A stretch of DNA of 10,305 nt from Burkholderiales bacterium. GTDB taxonomy: Bacteria > Pseudomonadota > Gammaproteobacteria > Burkholderiales > SG8-39. Positions 1 to 5,432 of the stretch are shown here, piece by piece. A model generated the notes under the pieces. It saw only the letters and a list, made by a program, of their open reading frames with translations, had not been told where the DNA came from and searched no databases. Every line of letters starts with the position of its first letter. The first letter of the stretch is position 1. The stretch lies in NCBI GenBank assembly GCA_025929745.1, contig JAICPQ010000082.1:1-10305 (forward strand), written 5' to 3'. A program made the position numbers and the translations under genes.

Positions 1-91
1 AACCGGCCTCCTCCAGAAGCTTCACCGCGGCGATGCCGATGCGCGGGCGAACGAGATCGACGAGACAGGTCACGAGCAGGCCAACGCGCAT
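1..91 (-). CDS. lutA: LutA-like (Fe-S)-binding oxidoreductase, N-terminal fragment
   Basis: This is the 5' end of a minus-strand gene that runs off the left edge; only about 30 residues are visible. They begin MRVGLLVTCLVDLVRP and continue with an AAVKLLEEAG stretch. This is the characteristic start of the LutA/YkgE family, the cysteine-rich CCG-domain subunit related to the glycolate oxidase Fe-S subunit GlcF. In that family LutA works with LutB and LutC in the cytoplasm to oxidise L-lactate. I chose the ATG at base 91 because the conserved family start begins there. An in-frame ATG at base 103 would add four residues (MIRT). The cysteine-rich CCG motifs lie outside the window and cannot be checked. 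The gene diverges from the IclR-type regulator starting at 143, which may control it. Family assignment is fairly firm; lactate specificity is inference, because related proteins serve other 2-hydroxyacids. Confidence 0.72.
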   Translation of the reverse strand, partial: MRVGLLVTCLVDLVRPRIGIAAVKLLEEAG

Positions 92-142
92 GGTGCGAAT
101 CATAGCGTCCATTTCATATCGTGAGATAAACTTCCGCGCTTC
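92..142. promoter_or_regulatory. Divergent control region between lutA-like and iclR-type genes
   Basis: This 51-bp gap separates two divergent starts and must hold both promoters unless one lies inside a gene. It is clearly more AT-rich than its surroundings. On the plus strand GATAAA at 125-130 is a possible -10 element for the regulator. On the minus strand TATGAT, read from about base 104 down to 99, resembles a -10 for the lutA-like gene. Neither has a convincing -35. A short TATC-N4-GATA inverted repeat at 117-128 is too small to call an operator. No purine-rich ribosome binding site precedes base 143. The region is probably regulatory by position, but no specific site is secure. Confidence 0.35.
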
Positions 143-934
143 ATGCGAGTCAAAGACGAGCCGAAGAGCCCGATCCAGGTCATCGAGCGAATGATGAAGC
201 TGCTCGATACGCTCGAGCAACATCCCGAGCCGCTCGGACTGAAGCAGATCGCGCAGTACACCGGGTTGCATCCGTCTACCGCGCACCGCATCCTCGCCGC
301 GATGGCCGCGGACCGGCTGGTCGATCGCGTCGAGCCCGGCAGCTACCGATTGGGAATGCGACTCCTGGAACTCGGCACGCTGGTTCGCTCGCGCATCAGC
401 GTGCGCGAGCTCGCGCTGCCGATGATGCGCGAGCTGCACGCGCAGACCGGCGAGACCGCCAACCTCTCCGTGCGGCACGGCGACGAGATCGTCTACGTCG
501 AGCGCACCTCGTCCGGACGCTCGGCGATGCGCGTCGTGCATGTGATCGGCGCGCGCGCGCCGCTGCACGTGACCGCGGCGGGCAAGCTATTTCTGCTCGA
601 AGAGGGCTTCGCGCGGCTGCGCGATTACGCGAAGCGCACCGGGCTCGCTGCGCACACCAAGAACACGCTTTCCAGCCTGCCGCTTCTCGAGCGCGAGCTC
701 GAGCGCATCCAGCGCCAGGGCTGGGCCACCGACAACGAGGAAGCCGAGCTCGGCGTGCGCTGCGTGGCCGCCGGCGTGCCCGACGACCCGGGCAACCTCC
801 TCGCCGCGCGGTCGCTTTCCACGCCCGCCGATCGCCTGAAGGTGCAGTGGGGCCCGCTCGTCAAGGAAACTGCCGAGCGCATCACGCGCACCATCGGCCA
901 CCACCCGCCCTCCGCGCGCATCGGCGCGCACTAG
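143..934 (+). CDS. IclR-family transcriptional regulator
   Basis: A 263-residue cytoplasmic DNA-binding regulator, the usual length for the IclR family. The N-terminal winged helix-turn-helix spans roughly residues 12-72. Its recognition region reads LKQIAQYTGLHPSTAHRIL (33-51), and the wing ends in the typical YRLG (68-71). The C-terminal effector domain covers about 85-255. It includes the ETANLSV (104-110) and GVRCVAA (204-210) segments and the AARSLSTPADRL strand (221-232) that line the ligand pocket in this family. The start at 143 places MRVKDEPKSP just ahead of the helix-turn-helix; no clear Shine-Dalgarno sequence is visible, so the start is likely but not proven. The gene diverges from the lutA-like gene, so control of a lactate or 2-hydroxyacid locus is a reasonable inference; the effector is unknown. 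Its stop codon interlocks with that of the convergent egtD-type gene. Confidence 0.93.
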   Translation: MRVKDEPKSPIQVIERMMKLLDTLEQHPEPLGLKQIAQYTGLHPSTAHRILAAMAADRLVDRVEPGSYRLGMRLLELGTLVRSRISVRELALPMMRELHAQTGETANLSVRHGDEIVYVERTSSGRSAMRVVHVIGARAPLHVTAAGKLFLLEEGFARLRDYAKRTGLAAHTKNTLSSLPLLERELERIQRQGWATDNEEAELGVRCVAAGVPDDPGNLLAARSLSTPADRLKVQWGPLVKETAERITRTIGHHPPSARIGAH

Positions 935-1923
935 CTTCGTTCCAGACCGTGGAGCGCAAATAGGCCGCGCGAGTCGGTCCAGCTCTTCCGCGTCTCAAAC
1001 CCAGCGGCTTCCGCGAGCTCGCGAAAGCCCTCGACGGAGTATTTGTACGAGCTCTCGCTGTGGATGGTCTCGCCCGCCGCGAATTGGAAGCGGTGCTTGC
1101 CGAGCGTGACGCGCTGCTTCGTCATCGAGACGAGGTGCATTTCGATCCGCCCCTCGGCCGGGTTGTAGAACGCGTAGTGGCGCCAGCGACGCAAGTCGAA
1201 GTCGGCGCCGAGCTCGCGGTTGATGCGCGCGAGCAGATTCAGGTTGAACGCGGCGGTCACGCCGCGCGAGTCGTTGTACGCGGCGTGGAGGAGCGTCGGG
1301 TCCTTCTTCAGGTCCACGCCCACGAGCATGCGGTGCGCGAAGCCGCGCGACATGACGAGGAAAGCGTGGGCTTCCTCGCGCGTAAGGTTGCCGATGGTCG
1401 AGCCGGGGAAGTAGACCACGCTCGGCGCGCCGCGCGTGCGGCGCACCGGGATGTCGAGCGGCCGCGAGAAGTCCCCGACGATCGGCCGGATGCGGAGCTT
1501 CGGGAATTCTCGCGCCAGGCGCCGCGCTGCGGCGTCGAGCGCGTCCTGCGAGATGTCGATCGGCGCGTAGACCGAGGGCCGCAGCGCGCGGATGAGAAGT
1601 CGGCTTTTCACGCCTTCGCCGGTTCCGTACTCGATCAACTGGCAACCGCGACCGGCAAAGCGCGCGATCGCGGCGAGGTGCCTGCGCGTGAGCGCGAGCT
1701 CGGCGCGGGTTACGTAATACTCGGAGAGGCGTGTGATGCGCGCGAACAGGCGGCTGCCCGCGGCATCGTAGAAGTACTTCGGAGGAAGGCACTTGCGCGG
1801 GGCGGAAAGCCCCGCGACGACGTCTTGCCGAAAGGCGCTTAGCTCGAGCGGCCGGTCACCGCGCCGCTCTCCAGCCACTTGCGGATGCGGTTCGCGTCGC
1901 CGATTCGCGAGTGCTTGCCCCAC
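931..1923 (-). CDS. egtD: L-histidine N-alpha-methyltransferase, EgtD family
   Basis: EgtD trimethylates the alpha-amino group of histidine using S-adenosylmethionine to make hercynine, the first step to ergothioneine. The 330 residues carry family landmarks: YFYDAAGSRLF (50-60), EYYVTRAE (68-75), the SAM-binding LIEYGTGEGVKSRLL (96-110), FPGSTIGNL (172-180), VGVDLKKDPTLLHAAYND (201-218) and ESSYK (290-294). By my recollection of the mycobacterial enzyme, Glu290 and Ser292 match its imidazole-contacting Glu and Ser, and Asn179 its substrate Asn. The start is uncertain. The longest form begins at a GTG (1921-1923), overlapping pbpG by 85 nt. An in-frame GTG at 1876-1878 would give 315 residues and a 40-nt overlap. 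Neither has a clear ribosome binding site, so coupling to pbpG translation is likely. No egtB sulfoxide synthase gene is adjacent. Substrate could differ in this wider methyltransferase family (DUF2260), but histidine fits best. Confidence 0.9.
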   Translation of the reverse strand: MGQALANRRREPHPQVAGERRGDRPLELSAFRQDVVAGLSAPRKCLPPKYFYDAAGSRLFARITRLSEYYVTRAELALTRRHLAAIARFAGRGCQLIEYGTGEGVKSRLLIRALRPSVYAPIDISQDALDAAARRLAREFPKLRIRPIVGDFSRPLDIPVRRTRGAPSVVYFPGSTIGNLTREEAHAFLVMSRGFAHRMLVGVDLKKDPTLLHAAYNDSRGVTAAFNLNLLARINRELGADFDLRRWRHYAFYNPAEGRIEMHLVSMTKQRVTLGKHRFQFAAGETIHSESSYKYSVEGFRELAEAAGFETRKSWTDSRGLFALHGLERS

Positions 1924-2708
1924 GAGTCGAGCAGCACCACGATGAGGTCCTTGTCGTTGAGGCGCACCTGCATCACGAGGCAGCGCCCGGCCTCGCTGAT
2001 GTAGCCGGTCTTGGAGAGCTCGATTTCCCAGTACTTGGAGCGTACCAGTCCGTTGGTGTTGCCGTACGGCAGTGCCCGCGTGCGGCGCCCGTCGGTCACG
2101 CGAATCGAGCCCCGGTCTTTGGTCGAGAACTCGCGGATGAGCGGATATTCGTGCGCGGCGCGAACGAGCTTCGCGAGGTCGCTTGCCGTGGAGACGTTCG
2201 CCGGAGACAGCCCGGTCGGCTCAACGAAGCGGCTGTCGTGCATGTCGATCGCCGCGGCCTTGAGGTTCATGGCGTCGATGAAGGCTTCGAGGCCGCCGGG
2301 GTAGCTCGCCCCGAGCGCCGCTGCGGCGCGGTTCTCGGAGGCCATCAAAGCGAGGAGCAGGAGGTCGCCGCGGGCGATTTGGAGCCCGGTGCGCAGGCGC
2401 GAGCGCGAGCCTTTCATGGCGACCGCGTCTTCGCGCGAGAGCTTGATGGGCTCGTCCAGGTCGAGCCCCGCATCGAGAATCACCATTGCCGTCATGAGCT
2501 TAGTGATCGAGGCGATGGGCACCACCGCTTCAGGATTCTTTCCGAACACCACCTCGCCGGTGGCCGCGTCCTGGACCAGGGCGGAGGAGGAACGCAGCGC
2601 GATTTTTCGAACGTCCTGGGCTTGCGCGAACCCGACACTCAGGAACAGCACGAGGACCAGCGCGCACATGGCGACGATCCCCTCGAGTGGATGCAGTCTT
2701 CTTTGCAT
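1839..2708 (-). CDS. pbpG: D-alanyl-D-alanine endopeptidase (PBP7-type, S11 family)
   Basis: A periplasmic low-molecular-mass penicillin-binding protein that cleaves D-Ala-meso-DAP cross-links in peptidoglycan during wall remodelling. The 289 residues start with a signal peptide: basic MQRRLHPLEG, a hydrophobic core over about 11-27, and a likely cleavage after AQA at residue 30. All three active-site motifs of the S11 serine peptidases are intact: SITK (67-70, nucleophile Ser67), SEN (124-126) and KTG (233-235). The protein ends soon after the catalytic domain, without the extra C-terminal domain of DacA/DacC carboxypeptidases. This favours the PbpG endopeptidase type. The ATG at 2706-2708 follows a purine-rich GAGGGAGAAG about 12 nt upstream. 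A candidate promoter lies further upstream. The 3' end overlaps the egtD-type gene, so both are probably on one transcript. The split between endo- and carboxypeptidase rests on family resemblance. Confidence 0.92.
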   Translation of the reverse strand: MQRRLHPLEGIVAMCALVLVLFLSVGFAQAQDVRKIALRSSSALVQDAATGEVVFGKNPEAVVPIASITKLMTAMVILDAGLDLDEPIKLSREDAVAMKGSRSRLRTGLQIARGDLLLLALMASENRAAAALGASYPGGLEAFIDAMNLKAAAIDMHDSRFVEPTGLSPANVSTASDLAKLVRAAHEYPLIREFSTKDRGSIRVTDGRRTRALPYGNTNGLVRSKYWEIELSKTGYISEAGRCLVMQVRLNDKDLIVVLLDSWGKHSRIGDANRIRKWLESGAVTGRSS

Positions 2709-2784
2709 TGGCTGAATCTTCTCCCTCGACTCGCAATGGCTTTGTTGTTAGAACCATGCACCTTTTGGCACATGGATGCGTCGC

Positions 2785-2814
2785 AGTGTAACCTACGTGC
2801 AAAAAAATACGCAA
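2785..2814 (-). promoter_or_regulatory. Candidate sigma70 promoter for pbpG-egtD
   Basis: Read on the minus strand, TTGCGT (bases 2814-2809) is a possible -35. It is followed, after 18 nt, by TACACT (2790-2785) as a possible -10. The spacer contains an A/T run. The elements match consensus at about 3/6 and 4/6 positions, so the site is only moderate. It lies in the most AT-rich stretch of the 182-bp gap between the exporter stop and the pbpG start, downstream of the exporter's terminator hairpin, which is where a pbpG promoter is needed. The predicted transcript would have a leader of roughly 70 nt. Confidence 0.4.
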
Positions 2815-2865
2815 GCAAAACATTGGCTAAGAAGGCCTTTCGCGAAAGCATGTGAAATTCTGCAA

Positions 2866-2887
2866 AGCGGCGACCAGGGTCGCCGCT
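2866..2887 (-). terminator. Intrinsic terminator-like hairpin after the ABC exporter gene
   Basis: A perfect 10-bp inverted repeat has arms AGCGGCGACC and GGTCGCCGCT separated by only two bases, so in practice it forms an 8-9 bp stem with a small loop. It begins 3 nt past the exporter stop codon on the minus strand. It is followed by TTTGCAGAATTT, a short and interrupted T tract. Position and stem strength fit a Rho-independent terminator separating the exporter from pbpG; the weak T tract means it could be leaky or serve mainly as a 3'-end stabiliser. Confidence 0.65.
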
Positions 2888-2890
2888 GCC

Positions 2891-4672
2891 CTACGTTGCT
2901 GCGGCGCTTTCGAGCAGTTCCTGGGCGTGGGCCTGCTGTTGCTGCAGCGCCCACAAGCGGGCGTATTCGCCCCCCGCTTCGACCAACTCGGCGTGCGTGC
3001 CGCGCTCGACGATGCGCCCCTGGTTGAGCACCAGGATCTCGTCCGCGTCCATCACCGTGGAGAGCCGGTGCGCAATGACGAGCGTTGTTCTGCCTTGGGA
3101 AATTCGTTCGAGCTCCGCCTGAATCGCTTTCTCGGCGCGCGAATCGAGCGCGGAAGTGGCCTCGTCGAAGATCAGAATGTGTGGATTCTTTAACAGCGCG
3201 CGCGCAATGGCGACGCGCTGTTTTTCGCCGCCCGAGAGCTTCAGCCCGCGCTCGCCGACGGCGGTCTCGTACTTCTTCGGCAGCGATTCAATGAATTCGT
3301 GGATGTGCGCCGCGCGCGCGGCTTCGAACACCTCCTGATCCGTGGCATCCGGGCGCCCGGAGCGGATGTTGTAAAGGATTGTGTCGTTGAAGAGCACCGT
3401 GTCCTGGGGAACGATGCCGATCGCGGCACGCAGGCTCGCCTGCTTTACGTCGCGCACGTCGACGCCGTTGATCAGGATGCGGCCGTTCGACACGTCGTAG
3501 AACCGGTAGAGAAGTCGCGCGAGCGTCGATTTGCCGGACCCGGAATGCCCCACGACGGCGACGCGATGGCCGGCCGGGATCTCGAAGCTCGCGTCGAAGA
3601 GGATCTGGCGCTTCTTTTCATAGTGAAAATCGACGCTCTCGAACGCGACGCTGAGCGGTCCGGATGGCAGCTCGGGCGCGCCGCTACGATCCTCGACCTC
3701 GCGATGCTCGCCGAGCAGGCGAAACATGCGGTCCATGTCGATCAACGACTGCTTGATGTTCCGGTACACCATGCCCAGCACATTGAGCGGAATGTAGAGC
3801 TGGATGAGAAGGCCGTTCACCAGCACGAGATCGCCGATGGTGAACGCCTTTGCCGCAACGCCTTCGGCGGCGAGGAACATGAGGGCGGTGACCGCGGCCG
3901 CGATGATCAAGCTCTGGCCGATGTTCAGGATGCCGAGCGAGGCTTCGCTCTTCGTCGCCGCATCCTCGTACTTCCTCAGGTTGTCGTCGTAGCGGCGCGC
4001 CTCGAACTCCTCGTTGCCGAAGTACTTGACCGTCTCGTAGTTGAGAAGGCTGTCGATGGCGCGCGTGCTCGCGCGCGAGTCGAGCTCGTTCGCGCGCCGG
4101 CGGATTTCCATGCGCCACTCGGTCACGACGACGGTGAAGAGGATGTAGATCACCACTGCACCGAACGTCACCGCGGCGAAGCGCCAATCGAACTTTGCAA
4201 GGAGCACCGCCGCGACCAGCCCGAACTCCAGGATCACGGGCAGGATCGAGAACAGGAGATACGAGAGCAGCGTAGAGATGCCGTTGGTGCCGCGCTCGAT
4301 GTCGCGCGTCATGCCGCCGGTCTGGCGCTCGAGGTGGAAACGCAGCGACAGGCTGTGCAGGTGCCGGAATACGCCGAGTGCGACGCGGCGCATCGCGCGC
4401 TGCGCGACGCGAATAAAGAGCACGTCGCGCAGCTCCTGGAAGAGCGTGGTCGAGAAGCGCAGCAGGCCGTAGATCGCGAGCAACGCGACCGGAACGGCGA
4501 TCACCTGCAGGGTCGGGTCGAGGCCGTCGACGACTTCCTTCATGACGAGCGGCACGCCGACGTTGGCCAGCTTGGCGACCACCAGGCACGCCAGCGCCAG
4601 CACTACGCGCCACTTGTATTCCCACAGATAGGGAAGAAGGGCGGCGAGCGCGCTCCATTCGTTGCGCTTCAT
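2891..4672 (-). CDS. Atm1/ABCB7-type ABC exporter, permease fused to ATPase
   Basis: A 593-residue half-transporter that should work as an inner-membrane homodimer. Residues about 20-315 form the six-helix permease and 335-575 the ATPase. The ATPase motifs are complete: Walker A GHSGSGKST (375-383), Q-loop Gln423, signature LSGGE (479-483), Walker B ILIFDE (499-504) and switch His535. The permease carries hallmarks of the Atm1/ABCB7 group rather than MsbA: AIDSLLNYETVKYFGNEE (205-222), NIGQ (250-253) and IPLNVLGMVYRNIKQSLIDM (294-313). In bacterial Atm1 structures, as I recall them, an equivalent Asn/Gln pair contacts glutathione. Family members export glutathione conjugates or metal-thiol complexes and confer heavy-metal tolerance; the substrate here is not proven. 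I chose the ATG at 4670-4672 because the conserved protein begins there and upstream codons run through the divergent promoter. A short GGGG lies just before it. The C-terminal tail is Gln/Ala-rich. Confidence 0.93.
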   Translation of the reverse strand: MKRNEWSALAALLPYLWEYKWRVVLALACLVVAKLANVGVPLVMKEVVDGLDPTLQVIAVPVALLAIYGLLRFSTTLFQELRDVLFIRVAQRAMRRVALGVFRHLHSLSLRFHLERQTGGMTRDIERGTNGISTLLSYLLFSILPVILEFGLVAAVLLAKFDWRFAAVTFGAVVIYILFTVVVTEWRMEIRRRANELDSRASTRAIDSLLNYETVKYFGNEEFEARRYDDNLRKYEDAATKSEASLGILNIGQSLIIAAAVTALMFLAAEGVAAKAFTIGDLVLVNGLLIQLYIPLNVLGMVYRNIKQSLIDMDRMFRLLGEHREVEDRSGAPELPSGPLSVAFESVDFHYEKKRQILFDASFEIPAGHRVAVVGHSGSGKSTLARLLYRFYDVSNGRILINGVDVRDVKQASLRAAIGIVPQDTVLFNDTILYNIRSGRPDATDQEVFEAARAAHIHEFIESLPKKYETAVGERGLKLSGGEKQRVAIARALLKNPHILIFDEATSALDSRAEKAIQAELERISQGRTTLVIAHRLSTVMDADEILVLNQGRIVERGTHAELVEAGGEYARLWALQQQQAHAQELLESAAAT

Positions 4673-4696
4673 GGCCCCATTATCTCGATCATGCGA

Positions 4697-4726
4697 TTGA
4701 CGCCGGGGGCTCTGAATGGCTATATT
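4697..4726 (+). promoter_or_regulatory. Near-consensus sigma70 promoter of the psrA-fad operon
   Basis: TTGACG at 4697-4702 matches the -35 consensus at 5 of 6 positions, and TATATT at 4721-4726 matches the -10 consensus at 5 of 6, with an 18-bp spacer. Transcription would start near base 4733, leaving a leader of about 20 nt before the ATG at 4752. The predicted start falls inside the palindromic operator, so bound repressor would block initiation. No experimental support is available from the sequence alone. Confidence 0.72.
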
Positions 4727-4742
4727 CAAACGTTCGTTTGAA
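4725..4742. promoter_or_regulatory. PsrA-type operator palindrome
   Basis: The 18-bp site TTCAAACGTTCGTTTGAA has perfect 8-bp arms around a TT centre. It contains CAAAC-N4-GTTTG, matching the motif reported for the Pseudomonas fatty-acid regulator PsrA (G/C-AAAC-N2-4-GTTT-G/C). It overlaps the last two bases of the -10 element and the expected transcription start, and it lies 10-27 nt before the start codon of a PsrA-like TetR protein. This is the classic layout for autorepression. It also sits in the 79-bp gap shared with the divergent ABC exporter gene. Confidence 0.8.
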
Positions 4743-4751
4743 AGAGACGCC

Positions 4752-5423
4752 ATGGCCCTGCGCCCGGTCAAGCCCCAGCACGAAACCCGCACCCGCATCC
4801 TCGACGCCGCCGAAGAGCTCTTCATGCAGCACGGATTCGAGGGAACTTCGATGCGCCAGCTCACCGCGCGCGCCGGCGTGAATCTCGCGGCGGTGAATTA
4901 CCACTTCGGCTCCAAAGATGCGCTCATCGAAGCGGTATTCAAGCGCCGCCTGGACCCGATGAACGCAGAGCGCGTCGCGGCGCTCGACGCACTGGAAAAG
5001 GACGGTCAGGCGCTCGCCTCGGTGGACATCATCCGCGCGTTTGTCGTGCCGAGCCTGCGTCTCATCGAGGACGCGAAAGGCGGCGGGCGCAACTTCATTC
5101 GCCTGCTCGGGCGGACCTACACCGAGCCGGCCAAAACCGTGCGCGCGCTCATCGGCCAGATGTATGCGCCGACGATGGAGCGCTACAAGCGCGCGCTCGA
5201 GCGCGCGCTGCCGCAGATGCCCGCCGACGAGCTCGTCTGGCGCATGCATTTCATGTTCGGCACGCTCGCCTACACGCTCGCCGCTACCGACACGGTGCAG
5301 CTCATTGCCGGCTGCAAGCCGGAAGATCGCTACGACGCGCGCCTGCTCGAAGAGCGGCTCACCGTGTTCCTCGCCGCCGGCCTGCACGCGCCGCTCGAAT
5401 CCTCGATCAAGAAAGCCGCCTAG
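4752..5423 (+). CDS. psrA: PsrA-like TetR-family repressor of fatty-acid beta-oxidation
   Basis: A 223-residue dimeric TetR-family regulator. The N-terminal helix-turn-helix domain (about 12-60) includes ILDAAEELF (16-24) and the recognition region RAGVNLAAVNYHFGSKDALI (40-59). That region is nearly the same as in Pseudomonas PsrA. The ligand domain also resembles PsrA, notably FIRLLGRTYTEP (115-126) and ELVWRMHFMFGTLAYT (160-175). PsrA is known to release DNA on binding long-chain fatty acids and to control fad genes and rpoS. I chose the ATG at 4752 because it follows the promoter, the operator and a weak AGAGA ribosome binding site; the in-frame ATG at 4716 lies upstream of the -10 element. 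The stop codon overlaps the Shine-Dalgarno of fadE, so the regulator heads the operon it probably represses. Ligand and targets are inferred from similarity and context. Confidence 0.9.
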   Translation: MALRPVKPQHETRTRILDAAEELFMQHGFEGTSMRQLTARAGVNLAAVNYHFGSKDALIEAVFKRRLDPMNAERVAALDALEKDGQALASVDIIRAFVVPSLRLIEDAKGGGRNFIRLLGRTYTEPAKTVRALIGQMYAPTMERYKRALERALPQMPADELVWRMHFMFGTLAYTLAATDTVQLIAGCKPEDRYDARLLEERLTVFLAAGLHAPLESSIKKAA

Positions 5424-5432
5424 GAGATCTCC

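Noticed and set aside
117..128. TATC-N4-GATA inverted repeat as an IclR operator
   Set aside because: Arms of only four bases with no extension, and unlike the longer palindromes usual for IclR proteins; chance is a sufficient explanation.
1911..2855. 314-residue plus-strand open frame opposite pbpG, and other frames opposite egtD
   Set aside because: The minus-strand protein has all three penicillin-binding protein motifs and a signal peptide; the plus frame is an His/Glu/Arg-rich shadow.
2772..2855. Lysine-rich 27-codon plus-strand frame in the pbpG upstream gap
   Set aside because: No ribosome binding site, no promoter on this strand and no recognisable match. The lysine codons arise from the A-rich stretch that more likely serves as the pbpG promoter spacer.
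3299..4741. 480-residue plus-strand open frame opposite the ABC exporter
   Set aside because: Antisense to a clearly real transporter. The translation is low-complexity, rich in Arg, Glu, Ala, His and Asp, as expected of a GC-rich shadow frame.
4716..4751. Longer start for the PsrA-like regulator at base 4716
   Set aside because: This ATG lies upstream of the -10 element and the predicted transcript start, and the twelve added residues would simply encode the operator palindrome.
4673..4864. Longer start for the ABC exporter adding 64 residues
   Set aside because: The extension would read through the divergent promoter, the operator and the start of the regulator gene, and its residues resemble nothing in the Atm1 family. 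The conserved protein begins at base 4672.
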